Shown: one piece after another, positions 45,489 to 58,363 of the stretch
Numbering within the stretch: the stretch's first letter is position 1
How the letters are laid out: every line of letters starts with the position of its first letter
NCBI GenBank assembly: GCA_027563935.2
Contig: CM050454.1
Span: 22,131,501 to 22,195,500, forward strand
From: Costus lasius
Lineage: Eukaryota > Streptophyta > Magnoliopsida > Zingiberales > Costaceae
DNA: 64,000 nucleotides
Direction of reading: 5' to 3'
Notes under the pieces: model-generated
Told to the model about the DNA's origin: nothing
The model's input: the letters and a program-made list of their open reading frames with translations, nothing else
Databases searched by the model: none
Program-made: the position numbers and the translations under genes

Positions 45489-46917
45489 GACCTGACCTAC
45501 TTCCTGGACCACCACCTGCTATGCTGAGCAATGAGAAGCGATAAATCCCTTCTCTGTAGCATGTAGGTGTAATCACGCACCGTCTGAAGATAGCTGGGCG
45601 TGCCCACTGAGTGGGTACAACACGGCCCCAACGATAGTCAGAACAGTGAGGTTTCGCGTCAGAAGGCAATCGAGCTTGATATTAACGTTGTATTTTATCG
45701 GTCTTTTATCTTCTTACTATCATGCAAATTCTACAGTGATAGCAGAAGAATAAAACATGCTTGTGCTAATATTACTTAAAACAGTAAATGAAAGCACCAT
45801 TATCTTATGTGGTAAACGCCCATAAAAGCCTAAGTAAAACCCTAGTTTCACAAAAGTCTTCACTTGAGCTCTTTATGGGACTCTTGTACTTCATCTGGCC
45901 CAGCTCGGGCCCAAATGCCCTCCAGGCAGTATGCGCCTGCTCTAGAGTCGAACTCTAGACCTCCCACCTGGTGAAGCCACTGACTGCAAGCGCCTCTGCC
46001 ATGTGTGCTCATGTGCTCATGTCTGATCAAATTAAATTTTAATCTATCTAGACATGGTTTGACACGCAGGTCAATTATACATTTTCATAAAATAAAGTGT
46101 GATTCGCAGATCACAACAAAATTTATATTTAATTCCAGGCACACAGGCCCCAGCACAGCACACAAAATAAGGGCAGCCCACATAAGATTAAATAAACACC
46201 CATTCAACATGTTAAACATGCAAACATGTGATCCAAATAGAAATAAAATTTTTGAAAAAACCCATGGCATCAATTTTATTTCCTTATGTACCCTACTACC
46301 TTACAACGGTCCATTAACAGGTATCCACTCGTTAGACCAAGTCAGACCCACTGCCCTTGCATGCACCCAGTCATGACCGACTTGCATTGACCACATGGTC
46401 AACTATGCATGCCTTAAGGGCTGAACGTCCCACATGATTTCTGGCAAACGGGTGTGACCCCGTGCCTTAATCATGATCGTTCACTAGGCGCCTCAATCAG
46501 ACATCGCTACATGCCCTTCTGCAGTCGGCCTATAGCCACCTGTATTGCTTGCGCACAGGTGCTATCCGGCCGACCCATCTAGGTTGTCAGATGGTCTGAT
46601 TAGGCTATTGGGTCCAGACTTGACTGACGACTTCAACATTGTTAACCCGTCTAAGTCTTTGAAGTAGGCGCTTAGATAGATCTAGGTGAGGGTCGCGCAT
46701 GATGATGTTTTGATTGAAAACTTCTATGACAAGCGCAAGTAAAGATCACATGCATAAGCTTGAATGAAAAATACATATAGATCTAACATTTGGTATGAAC
46801 ACATAGCATGTATTTTCTCATGATAACAAAAGCATGCGCATCTAGTAGATCTACCAAAAGCATAAAATAAACATGGATCACAAGATAGCAATCATATGTA
46901 TCAAGTCAAAAAACCAT
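45489..46917 (-). other. Element A leader, part next to the primer site (no gene)
   Basis: It is homologous to Cop1 leader 1778-3200 and follows the right AAGCT duplication of C (45484-45488). It has no reading frame of note. Confidence 0.82.
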
Positions 46918-46929
46918 GCTCTGATACCA
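46918..46929 (-). other. Primer binding site of element A (initiator tRNA-Met type)
   Basis: The minus strand reads TGGTATCAGAGC, two bases inside the 5' LTR. Spacing is identical to Cop1. Confidence 0.93.
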
Positions 46930-46931
46930 AT

Positions 46932-48562
46932 TGAAAGGAAACCTAGGTCACATGTGCATCTAGAGTGTGCAGCGGCGGAAATGCTAGGTTTCAAAATCGC
47001 TTGACTTAAACATATGATCAACCTTGAAAAGATAGGTTAGAACATTACCATTGCCATGCTTTGAGTGGCGGCTTAGAAGATGAAAGAGGCGAGTGCCCCT
47101 TCTCCAAAGGTATCACACACAAGATGATGTTGCCTTCTTCCTTGTGCTCTTTGTGCTAGCAAAGACACTAAGGAGTCTTTGATCGTGTGATGAGATGTGT
47201 TCCTTCCTGCTGGCCGAACTCCTTTTCACTCTACGTGAAGACGAACCACACACGAGAGGAGAAAAGGGGCGAGAGGCGTTAGGCGTTCGAAAACGTGGGA
47301 GAGAGTTCCAAAAAGAAAAACGGCTTCCAAATATAGTAAGTGCATAACTCCCCATGAAGCCATCGAAAACTCCTCTCCCCTTTGAACCATGCGTTCACAT
47401 AAGTGAACCGGTTCTATTTCATTTGGTTCAAGAACCAAATCGAACCAGCCATGGTCTTGATCTCTCTGAACCTCATGGTTCAAGATCTAACCACACATCT
47501 CATCGAACCTCCTGATCTCTACGATCAAGCATCAATTCTCCCGATCGAAGCTTACCGATCATATGCCCTAATCAATCAAACATGATCAGACTAGATATCA
47601 CTTCCAATCAGAGTTTAAATTGCTTTAAACTGAACTAGAATAATTCCAGTCCACACGATCTGACATAAGTAAGCTATATCATCAAATTGTGCGACCCTAA
47701 GGGTTTCCTTCATTGTCGGTAACGATAACATATGTTATCACGATCAGAGAGGGGTATCTAGCAACACATCACTGTCTCCCGATATGAAGGAAAGAGTCTT
47801 CCAAGACTACTCCCAAACCATAGCACAAGTGTGAATCCAATTCACTCAGTATACATGTTCCCTTTGCCACTGGATGTTCTCGTTGGACAAGCCTGTCAAG
47901 CCTGTAATTCCAACACGATGAGAATGGTTAGATCAGATGAACATAGTCATCTGGGTATGGCCATACACTTTCTCAACCATCTCATCTGGAGGGGGCCCCA
48001 GTAGAACATCACACTCCAACTAGGAGAGGCAATCCTTTATCTATCACCAGTGTCCTAACATGACTCATGCCCACTATCCAAGATAATCCTTAACCATTAT
48101 CTTTCAAATGATATTGAAGTACCTTAAGACAATGCCAATCATCACTTAGTAACACAAGTGATCTCAAGTCAGAGGGAATATACCACTTGCTTGCTTATAA
48201 GGACTTATTCACATTGTGACAAACAATTGAATATCCTAAGTAGGGTCAGTCCAGTACATCCAATGCACCTATGTGTCTAAATCTTATTCCATGCTCGCAG
48301 CATCCTATAAGACCAGAACACATATTAGTCTTAATCAAATCAAGGCTGTCTCATGTTCACCAAGATATCTCGACTAAGGACAACTCTGAATGTCAGCAAA
48401 GCTGAACATCATTGAGACATTACTCAGAGGTATACATACAGCAGCAGACAATGCAACAATCTGAATAACAACAATTGCCTTTATAAACATATACTCAGTT
48501 TATACATGATACTGATAATAACCCAAGGCCTCAAACATTAGCCTTAAGGGCATACCCCAATA
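46932..48562 (-). repeat. 5' LTR of element A, 1631 bp
   Basis: It pairs with 28202-29832. Its outer end reads CCCCAATA instead of CCCCAACA, a single change that turned the terminal TG (minus strand) into TA. The duplication GTTGG follows at 48563-48567. Confidence 0.93.
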
Positions 48563-51500
48563 GTTGGTTTCAACTAACTTATCCTTATCAAGGAGTGATC
48601 GCAGTGATAATCCGCCAGTGTTCGTAGCCATTGTTCTACAACACCTAAGAAAAACAGATTAGTACTACTTCTAATCATTTAAACTGGACTTGTTTTAAAT
48701 GATTACTGCTCCCACTATTTAAATCGAATTGACAACCCACAAAGTCAATCGGGAAGTTTAAGACTTCCTAGTGAGATGGGATCCTTATTTCACATGAGGC
48801 TTTGGGTCCCACGAGGGTGGGATGAGATGCACAAAGTAACCCATGTTTCCTAAGGTGGGCGCGCCGGCCGGTTGCTCCAAGCAACTCCCCTTGTTGAGAC
48901 AGTCTGGGCATTTCATGTCCAGCGAGGGCTGGATACAACATGAAACCCTAACCTCTCAACGATGCCTCTAGACTTTCACCATGTGCCCAGCACATGCGAA
49001 CTTCTAGTCAAGTCCATTCCTAACCGTTATGCCCAGGGCCAACGAGTTTCCTTGCGAAGGCACGCCCAGGTTAAAACTGAACTGGGGAAACCATTGTCAC
49101 CACACACTTTCTAAAGATAAGTGGATGTGTCCCACGAGGGTGGGAACCAGTTCACAACTCCATTGATCGATAGCTTAGTGAGGGCTATGCGTTAGAAGGC
49201 TACTAGACTTGATATTTTATTATGAGGGTTTTTATGGTCTCATCAGTTTTATCTTATGTCTAACAATACAGGCATGCAATCCTATAGTGATAACATAACG
49301 ATAAAACATTACAGGCATGCTTTTAGCAGATAAGGAAATCAGTAAAAGATGATGTGATCAAAGCCCTTTCAAGACATTGAACCAACCCATGCCAAAAGGA
49401 GGTTCAACTCTTGACATAGGACTCAAGCCCCTAAAATAGACCTATCCTAGCTTCCCTCTATCTTGGTCTTCAAGGTTGGCTCCAAGGTCCTTCTCACATG
49501 GTTTAGCTATGAAACCTTAAGGGTAGACCCCAAGGGTTCGGCCAATGCCATGGTCTTCCTCCAATGAGGATGCGCCACAATGCAAGAAGCCAAGTTAGCT
49601 AGCTCTCAAACCCAAGGGTTCGGCCATGCCTAACTTGCGCCACTAAGCAAGCTTGCGCCTCTTCCTTTGATGCTTGTTGCGCCACCATCCAAGGTATGCA
49701 TGCGCCAAGTTCCAAGTACATGCGTCACCCTAATCTTCTTCTTAGTTAAAAAGAAAAACGGCACGCAGGCCTCACAAGGATACATCACAGGCATGCAAAG
49801 GGGGGCTTGACTAATGATCACAACATCATGCACAACCAAGGTATTTAATTATGCAATTCTACATGCTCATGAAAAACATAAAATCTGAAATTTTACTTTT
49901 TCATAAAATTAGTCTCTTTTTCTCATCTTCTTCTCACAAATCTTTTAGTTAATTGCGATTTATTTTTCATGATGATTTCAGAGATCCTTTCGGCTGGCAA
50001 TTTTGTCAGACCAAGAGACTTGGCCAGTCCGAAGACACAATGCCCGTCCTACTTGACAAAATTACGTGCGCCTTTAATCTTTAAATCAGACAAGAAAAAT
50101 AGTCCAAAAATCCAAAAGAGATTGAGAGGATGATAGAAACAAGAAACCCTAATTTTTCCTACTTAGAAAAATCGTTTGCCATGGATCATGCTATTGACGA
50201 AAATAGAGATATGGCATGTGAGCATGAAAGAAAAGCGTAAAACATCATTCGAGTCTTGCAAGTCCCTCTGATACCACTGTTGGGAAACCCCGGGGACATT
50301 TTACAATTTTTCAGAGTTATAAGCATATTCATACATTGCACAGCAGAAGAATGTCCCCGAAACAGGCCGGTCCCAAAAACCTAGTGAAGATCGCAAGCAA
50401 GAGAGTCGACACGATGAGTTAGGAAATACCTTAGAGAAAGATGAGATCGATGTCGTGATAGGCGCCCAAGCGTGCGCCCTCTGCAGTCTCACACACACGG
50501 ATGCCTCGAGTCCTCTTCTTCCACACCCGGTGCTAGCCTCGGGAAGAAAATCCAAGCCTTAGGGAGATGCTCCAATCACCTTGTGCCACCACCAAGGAGG
50601 GATGCTCCAAAGAGGATGAAGAGGAGAGGAAACCGTCAAGAGCTTTCTTCACTTGCGCCAAGAAGAAGAAAGGAAGAAGACTTGTGGCCACTTGATGGAA
50701 GAGGAAGAGGTTGCGCCACCTTTGTTCCTTGCTCTTGCCCCTCTTGATGTGTTCACGCCTCTAAGGATGAATCATCTAAAGAGGGGGTGGCTAGGGTCAC
50801 ATATATAGGGCAAGAGGCGGTTAGGGCAAGGGCTAGGATCATGACAAGTGTAGGGCTAGGATGAGGAGGTTTGATGCAAGGAAAGTCTCCAAGACTTTAC
50901 CATAAATCTCATTCAACCTATTCATAATTGCCTAAGCACCATATCAGCCCAAGACATGCCTTAAAGGCATACATACCATCAATGGGAGAGGGCTAGGCGC
51001 ATATTACTTCTTAATGAAGCAATTTTTGCCACCCAAACCCCATTATGCCCCTTAGGCGCCAATGGGGTTGGGTCTCTCCCCATTATACCCTTTTAGCCTA
51101 TTTCCTCTTCATGACAACTTGTCATTGGGCCTCATTGGATAATGAGCTAGCCCAATCTTCATCACATGGGTTGATTAAGCATTTGGATCCAATCCAATGC
51201 AACCCTAATCCAAATGTGACCAACCATGGTCAAATATGGGTCAACCTGCCAAAAATGAAGTTTGGCTCCAATAACATTCTTCCATCTCATCAGGCCCATT
51301 GGCGCTGATGAAATCTCCCAATTAGATCCGAGTTATCCAATAACTCGATCATAAGGCTTCCCGATCAATACGAGAACTCAAGTATCAAGGTGTGCGGCCC
51401 TGTAGGTTCCTCTGACGCTGGCAGTGCTGACCAAAGGTCACCACAAGCAGTGAGTAGCACCTAGCAGTGCATCGCTGCTACCCAGGTCATTGGAATGGAT

Positions 51501-52223
51501 ATCGACATCGACATCCCCATCATCGCAACTAGGTACAGATGCATTACAGTCTCTTTGCCGAACTGATATCCGATTGGACAAGTGTGTCACCACTTGTTTT
51601 CATCCAATCACATGGCTATGACTAAAACAGGTTCTCACCTGGGTATGGCCATATACTCTCAGTCATAGAACTATAGAGGAGCTCCATGGATATCATACTT
51701 CCTTAAGGAAGGGGCAAATCCTATTTCTGCCCATTGACCTTCTCATATGGGTCGTGACATGCTCAATGACAACCGTTATGACCTCCCAACTACGACGAGG
51801 TGTTAGGTTGTATCAAAGCAAATCCCTAACCATATAGAATGATCAATGACCTCAAGTCAAGGGATCAATGCATCTCCTATCACTTGTGAGGATAACTCAT
51901 GACACCAAGTCATAGCCTCACAGCGGGTCTATCCAGTATATCCTCCAATGATATACCCATGTGTCTGCGTTAGCACAACGTGCCTAACCAGCCCACATAC
52001 CAGTCTCACAAGTACCATAGTTATCCCATGTCCACTAAGGTACATCGACTGGGGACTATAGTTCGAGCACAGATCCAATCTGTCTCTAGGGACATTATCA
52101 TGTTAGTACATATGCGCAGATGTAAACAAACATAGATAACGACAATGCCAGAATGATATAAATATCAAAGTCAAGTAGTACATAAGTGGACCAAAACTAG
52201 GTCCTAGGGCATATACACCTACA
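48563..52223 (-). mobile_element. Copia element B, right part: gag start, leader, primer site and 5' LTR
   Basis: Gag starts at the ATG at 48631 (MATNTGGLSLRSLLDKDK) and runs into the A insertion at 48563, to be continued at 28201. The leader is 48632-50264. The primer site at 50265-50276 has one changed base (CCTCTGATACCA on the plus strand). The 5' LTR is 50278-52223 (1946 bp), starting TGTTGGGAAACCCC and ending ATATACACCTACA on the plus strand. The target duplication cannot be tested because the other end is lost. Confidence 0.87.
50278..52223 (-). repeat. 5' LTR of element B, 1946 bp
   Basis: It is related to the C LTR by its ends and by shared inner blocks, for example CCCAATCTTCATCACATGGG near 51151 against the equivalent in C. 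No second B LTR is in the window. Confidence 0.82.
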
Positions 52224-53156
52224 AACACAACGAGGGGCACAGAGAGGAGGCGAGGAGTCGTCAATTGAGAAAGTTGTCTCGGCCAGGAGCACGAGTGTGA
52301 GGAGCCAAAGAAAGGAAGTCGCTGGCCGGGAGTAGTTGGCCGGCTGGGAATGGGAACTGCGTTTGCAACCTGTGAGGAGGGCGCACGCATAAGAAATGAA
52401 GTTGCGGGTTGACAGTCGAAGCCTCGCCAGAGCCCAGGAGAAGAGACTGGATGAACACAGCCTCGCCGAACAAGCCCGGACACAGGAGACGCCGGTGAAC
52501 CCTTCACCGGACGAACTCGAACCCACTGGAATTGTGGGAGATGCCAGCAAGCCCAACAACAACTCGTTGAATGCCACCCAAAATGGGCGGGGGGCGAGGC
52601 CCCAGCCTCGCCGAATGCCCTTAGCCTCGCTGAAAAAGGGGAGGAGTGAAGGGCGCAGCAGAGAGGAGAACAAGTCGGCGAATGCTTCACCAACGAAAAC
52701 CCACTCGCTGGACGGAGCCGAACCAGGAGGAGGAAAGGAAATACCTCAGCGGACCTTAGTCTGCCCGCTCCACTACCAGCGATGCCGAAGAGGAGAAAGG
52801 AGACACCGCCCCGTTGTGTCCCGAACCACCCACCCACACCACCAAGAAGCGCAGTGAATGTCATTGCCGTTGGCTCACTAGAAGGCCGCTCGACGGTAGA
52901 GGGGAAGAGATCGGGAGAGAGAGGGGCTAGGTGGAAGCTGCCGCCACTGCCTTTGTTTCCAATGCCCATCGAGCGGACGAGGCTACTATTGCCCTAACTT
53001 GTGTCTGCATGCACTTGCCCAGTTGTGCTCCAAATGGAGCTCTGTGCCACTAGACCTCAATACTTGGAAACCCACTAACCTGATCTGCCCACTTGGGATT
53101 TAGGTGGGTTTCTAGTTTGGGCGGGGCCTGGGCCTAACACCATGTATCAAACTAAG
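52224..53156. other. GC-rich unassigned stretch, perhaps a truncated LTR
   Basis: I recognise no gene. Long frames on both strands follow from high GC and are not convincing. The right part ends GGGCCTGGGCCTAACA at 53141, which looks like the outer end of a minus-strand LTR starting TGTTAGGCCCAGG, similar to the D LTR end. The last five bases CTAAG (53152-53156) are the left target duplication of D. Confidence 0.45.
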
Positions 53157-54667
53157 TGTCAAACCCCCCATTAGCTGAAGCATGCTAATCCGTCCATGTT
53201 AGTGTCCTGTGTCCAATTTCCTCCCTTCCTATCTTTCTTTTCGTTTCATGTCGGCTCGTTGCGAATGCCTCATGCGTTCGAAGCTTTTCTCGACACCAAA
53301 CACACGACGCCGGTAAGGGGGAAGGGGTCTATGGCAGGGGAGAGGCAGCTCATGCCCCTCGCCCTTAGCCTCATCGGCGACCCTTTTGGGCACCGGTAAA
53401 CTCCACCGGAGGTGGGACCTCTGGCCGGATTTGGCCAGCGGAATCCACACTCGTGATCGGCATTGTTCGTGTCTTCACTCTGTTCGTCCGACAAGCAGTT
53501 GGTGGCCCTGACTTTTCCCCGTCGACGAGTGCACGCGCACTGAAGCAAAGGTCAATGCCGTCATCGCATCCATGACCGTCGTGCAACCTGAGACCTCGCT
53601 TCCAAATCTGAGAGCTCGTTTACGTCTCCCTAACATAAAGCAGCGTGCACATCCTTCCGACGAACACGCCTCCGTCACGTCCTCCGATGAGCACCTTTCG
53701 TCTCCCCTATCTTTCATCTGACATGCGTCTGATGTCCTCAAGCTTGTCGACCAGTCGAGGCCCCTACCTTGGGCTCGTCAAGAACGCACGGAGCGGAGGC
53801 GAGAAAGGGAGAGAAGGACTGAATGTCGGCATTGCTCTGTTCCACCCACCCACACCACCAGAGCTCTGACACCACGAGTCCTCGCTGGAAGGTCAGACGT
53901 TGAATTCAAAGTCAGTGAAAAAAGAGATCAAAGGGGCAGGGAGGCTTCGTTTTGTAGTGAGTTCAGATCGCTAGAACATTGTTCCCCTGGATCAGCAGTT
54001 TGTCGCCAGTTTCCCCTCCGGCTGAGTCCCGTGTTTTTCCCCTCTTGATCTCTCCTCAGTGGTTCATGCTCTCAGCCACCACTTTCTCCGTTCAACCTCT
54101 CGCCATTCGAGCTCACCGGCCGCACTTCTTATAGGGGGTTCGGCCTTGGGTTCTCCTCCCTTCGCCCAGATGCGTGCGAGCAAAGTCTTCACGCAACATC
54201 GACTCGACAGCAGCATCGCCCATACCTTGCCGGATGCCCATACCTCATGTCCTTGTTGCCAGCCGGCTCCACCGTTAGACCCATTGGATCGAACATGGCC
54301 GCAATGTTCTTGCCTGCTAGATCGAGCGCAGCAGCCTGATGAGGGAGTCTCCCTCGCGTCATCCAATCGCATCCACCTCGTCGACTGAGCGTGCACTGCT
54401 GTCTTGCCGGCCAGGAGACTGCCGCTCGACAGTGCGACCCTTTCCCAGCGACCCTTCCTGTTGGGTCGGCCCAGGTTTTTGGCGGCCGGTAGATGTCCTC
54501 GGCGCCAGTTGAATCGGGATCGAGCGATGCCACCGCTCAATTCCCCCAGATCCGATTTTCCACTTTTCCCTTTCTCGTCAATGGGCTTTGGGCCAATTTT
54601 GACTCGGCCAATAGCCCAGTTGACCGGGCCAGCTGACTCGGGCCCTAAATTAGAGCTGGGCCTAACA
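53157..54667 (-). repeat. 3' LTR of element D, 1511 bp
   Basis: The plus strand reads TGTCAAACCCCC at the left and GGGCCTAACA at the right. The extra length compared with the 5' LTR lies mainly in 53290-53365. Confidence 0.85.
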
Positions 54668-54680
54668 TTCTCCCCCTCCT
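54668..54680 (-). other. Polypurine tract of element D
   Basis: The minus strand reads AGGAGGGGGAGAA immediately before the 3' LTR. Confidence 0.82.
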
Positions 54681-56914
54681 AAGTCGTTAGTCATCCTCAA
54701 CGAACTCATAGTGAGGTCTCACTCGAACTCACAATTCCAATCATATCATAGAAGAGGGTTTGCGATCGAACCAGATCATCTTAATCCCGGTGAGAATCGT
54801 CCTCTTTTATCGGATAACATTCGTATCCATATCGGAGGATTTGGTTAATATCGCATTTGAGTCACTTTGACTTAAGCATCGTGTGGGCTCACGCACCTCA
54901 GAATCTATCCTTTTAGACGTGGTCATTCATCTTTTAACCGATTCTCACTCCAACTCGTCCAACTTGGTCGTGCCTAAGTCTCGTCTCCTCTAAAAGTGTC
55001 CCATACCACCCTATCAGAAAGTAACTTAGCTCGCTCCAATTTATAAATTGTCCCTAAGTCTTCCCCTCATAAAGGCGTCCCCTTATGATGAGAAACTCAG
55101 CTCGGACTGATTACAAGGATTTTTCTTATCGTTCTCCCAAGCTTCCCTCACATAAAGGCATCCCTTTATGCGAAGTTGGCTTAGTCGAACCAAGAAGAGA
55201 GATCTCTTTTGTTTTAGTTAGACATCGTCCTCTCTTCTTGACCAAATAGCAGTTTTAGAGTCTACTAACTCGTCCACTTTGACCTATCCACAAATAACAG
55301 TTTTAGAGTATGCTAACACTTTCTCGAATAGTAGTTTTGAAGTTTGCGAACTTTTATCCACAAATAGTAGTTTTAGAGTCTGCTAACTCTTCCCCGGATA
55401 GCAATTTTGAAGTCTGCTAACTTTTCCTCAAATAGCAATTTTGGAACAGTGATTACTAGATTTAATTATTTTGGTTAAAATTCTCGAAAACCAAATTTGA
55501 ATCCAAAATTCTCAACCGAATTTGAATTTGTGGGCGAACCCAATTTTCAGTATAGTCCACATTCGTCAACCCATTGCTATGCACTTGTCGGGTCTCGGAA
55601 CCACACCCGAATCCACACTTTTCATCCGAAATCAAATGTGATTTTGGGTCCACGCTAAAGCCCAGTCAACGCTCGCGTCCGATGGGTGAGACCGCTCCTG
55701 CTGACGCATTCACGTTGTCATGGCGTTTGCAACGAGGCGCTCGTCGTCTCTTGCGAGCTGTCGTTTCTAATGTCCGGCAAGAGCTCGTCGCCCCGAGCGA
55801 GCTCGGCATTCAGCCGAAACTCGACACTATGTCCGGGGTTCGTACTTGCATTCGAACCACACTCGCTCAAAACCAAGATCGGCGTTCACGATGAAACAAC
55901 GGACACCTTGTCCTTGACGAACACGTGGACGCCATTTCCTGCCCCGACGTCCGACTATCCAGCTCACAAGCCACGTTTGTATGCTCACCAAGGCGGCGAT
56001 CAATTCCGCCACCGCGTCCACGTCCAGAGTTCATGTTTCTCGTCCGAAGTGCGGTTGATTTTGCGTTGGAGCGAATGAGAGCTGTTAGGTTTTCTCATGG
56101 CGAGCGCGCTGCCGCCGTAGCCTGGGTTCATAAGGATGAGGAAACCTCCGCTGCCCACTTCCCACGAGCGCTCATCATCCCGCCCGAGTTGCTCATTCCG
56201 TCGAGGCCGCCTCCTCGTGCCCATCGAGTTCGAACGAGGAGGAGATGGAACAAGGGAGGGGAGAGATGGGAAGAAGGGGATGAAGACGCTGGGCTTGGTG
56301 TAGGTGTTGCTCCGAAACCTCCATCCTCGCCACCGGAGCAGCCGAACGACAACGCATCTTCGTCGGAGTCGCCGAGCTGTCGTTGCATGGAGGGACGGGA
56401 GCAAAGGACCGCCTGAGGTTCGTTCTCAACCTCAGTGGTCGCTAGATTCTCCAGTCCAGTAGCCTCACTTTCAGTGGAGCTTCCCAACTTAGATGTCCCT
56501 CGCTACTTCCCTTACGTTCGGGCCATCACGCCGCCTGGCACGGAGCTTCCACCTGGTGACATTGGACGGTTACTAACATCGTCCCTTGTCTCGTGGAGAT
56601 GATGCTGCCGCCGCCTTGGGAAGTATGCGGCTTCACCTCTAGCCACTGCTTCGCCTCCTGAGAGAATGTGCGAGCCTTCGCTTGCTTCTCCCGGTTCTTG
56701 AAGAAAGGAGCGTCCACCTTCATTGTCGTCCTTGTCTCTTGGGGCCGACGTACATCCACCCAGGAGCAAGCGCTCTCGTCGCCGCCCATGGCGAAGAAGG
56801 CCACATCTGCGTGCACGATGACAGAAGCTCGGGTCTAGGTCCTCCATCAGATCCACTTCCCCGTCGTCTTCCTCTCTCATGCCGGCAAGATCGCAAGAAC
56901 CACGTCGATCGACG
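54681..56914 (-). other. Interior of element D, no recognised gene
   Basis: The left 800 bp is AT-rich and repetitive. It has about six degenerate units of about 34 bp around AGCAGTTTTAGAGTCTGCTA at 55244-55445, and paired motifs CATAAAGGC/CCTTTATG near 55065-55170. The right 1.2 kb (55680-56910) is GC-rich with overlapping frames on both strands. The longest on the element strand are 56512-56880 and 56128-56487. The latter is Ser, Pro and Gly-rich. Neither matches a family I know. A captured host sequence is possible, but chance frames in GC-rich DNA explain them equally well. Confidence 0.55.
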
Positions 56915-56926
56915 GCTCTGATACCA
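56915..56926 (-). other. Primer binding site of element D (initiator tRNA-Met type)
   Basis: The minus strand reads TGGTATCAGAGC, one base inside the 5' LTR. Confidence 0.9.
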
Positions 56927-56927
56927 C

Positions 56928-58363
56928 TGTCAAACCCCCGATTAGCTGAAGCATGCTAATCCATCCACATTAGCATCCTGTGTACAATTTCCTCCCTTCC
57001 TATCTTTCTTTTCATTTCGCGTCGGCTCATTGCTAACGCCTCGCGATGACAGAAGCTTTTCTCGTTGCTAACGCCTTGCCCTCAGCCTCATCGGCATCCC
57101 TTTTGGGCGCCGGTAAATGTCACCGGAGGTGGGACCTCTGGCTGGATTTCACCAGGCGGAATCCACACCCGAGATCGACATCGTTCGCGTCTTCGCTCTA
57201 TTCGTCCGACGAGCAGTTGGTGGGCCCGACTTTTCCCCGTCGACGAGTGCATGCACACTGAAGCAAAGGTCAATGCCGTCATCGCGTCCATGACCCACAT
57301 GCGACCTGAGACCTCACTTCCAAATCCAAGAGCTCATTTACGTCTCCCCGACATGAAGCAGTGTGCACTTCCTTCCGACGAACGTGCCTCTATCGCATCC
57401 TCCGACGAGCGCCTTTCGTCTCCCCTCTCTTTCATCTGACATGCATCCGATGTCCTCAAGCTCATCGACCAGCCGAGGCCCCTACCTTGGGCTCGTCGGG
57501 AACACACGGAGGGGAGGTGAGAAAGGGAGAGGAGGACTGAACGTTGGGGTTGCTCCGTTCCACCCACCCAAACCACCGGAGCTCCGATGCCACAAGTTCT
57601 CACCGGAAGGTTAGACGTATAGTTCAAAGTCAGGGAGAAAGAGATCAAAGGGGCGGGGCGGCTTCGTTCTGTGGCGAGTTCAGATCGCCAGAACACCGTT
57701 CCCCTAGTTCAGCAGTTTGTTGCCGGTTTCCCCTCCGGCTAAGTCTCGTGTTTTTCCCCTCTCGATCTCCCCTCAGCGGTTCATGCTCTCAGCCACTACT
57801 TTCTCCATTCAACCTCTTGCCGTTCGAACTCACCGGCTGCCCTTCTTATAGGGGGCTCGGCCTTGAGTTCTCCTCCCTTCGCCCGGACGCGTGCTAGCAA
57901 AGTCTTCATGCGACGTCGACTTGGCAGCAGTGTCGCCCATATCTTGTCGGATGCCCATACCTCACGTCCTTGCTGCCAGCCTGCTCCACCGTTAGACCCA
58001 TTGGATCGAGCGTCGCCACAAACATTCTTGCCCGCTGGATCGAGTGCAGCAGCCTGACGAGGGAGTCTCCCTCGCGTCATCCAATCGCGTCTACCACATC
58101 GACTGAGCGTGCGCCACCACCTTGCCGGCCGGGAGACTGCCGCTCGGCAGTGCGAACCTTTCCCAGCGACCCTTCTTGTTGGGTCGGCCTAGGTTTCTGG
58201 CCGCCGGCGGGCGTCCTCGGCGCTAGTTGAATCGAGATCGAGCAATGCTGCCGCTTGATTCCCCATATCCGATTTTCCACTTTTAACTTTCTCGTCAATG
58301 GGCTTTGGGTCAATTTTGACCCGATCAACGGCTTCGGGCCCTAAATTAGGTCTGGGCCTAACA
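56928..58363 (-). repeat. 5' LTR of element D, 1436 bp
   Basis: It has the same ends as the 3' LTR and lies between the primer site and the right CTAAG duplication. Confidence 0.87.

Larger units (their letters stand above)
28202..48562 (-). mobile_element. Copia element A, 20.4 kb including nested insertions
   Basis: Two LTRs of 1631 bp each (28202-29832 and 46932-48562) enclose a minus-strand copia element. The flanking duplication is GTTGG. By eye I count about 20 differences between the LTRs, near 1.2 percent. About 9 kb is the element itself; 34142-45483 plus one duplication is element C. It lies inside gag of element B. The primer site, polypurine tract and pol domains are all in the expected places. 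Confidence 0.93.
53157..58363 (-). mobile_element. Complete non-autonomous LTR retrotransposon D, 5.2 kb
   Basis: D has LTRs at 53157-54667 (3') and 56928-58363 (5'), the duplication CTAAG on both sides (53152-53156 and 58364-58368), a purine tract at 54668-54680 and an initiator-Met type primer site at 56915-56926. The 2.2 kb interior has no gag or pol that I can recognise. It must have been moved by proteins of another element, like the large non-autonomous elements known as LARDs. The LTRs differ clearly, by roughly one base in ten in places, and by a 75 bp length difference, so it is old. Confidence 0.88.

Noticed and set aside
52103..52969. 288-codon open frame on the minus strand
   Set aside because: It starts inside the LTR of element B and runs into unrelated GC-rich DNA. 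Two other frames are open over the same stretch, and composition explains it.
56526..56816. GC-rich frames inside element D considered as a captured gene
   Set aside because: No recognisable domain, and both strands are open; left as a possibility only in the description of the D interior.
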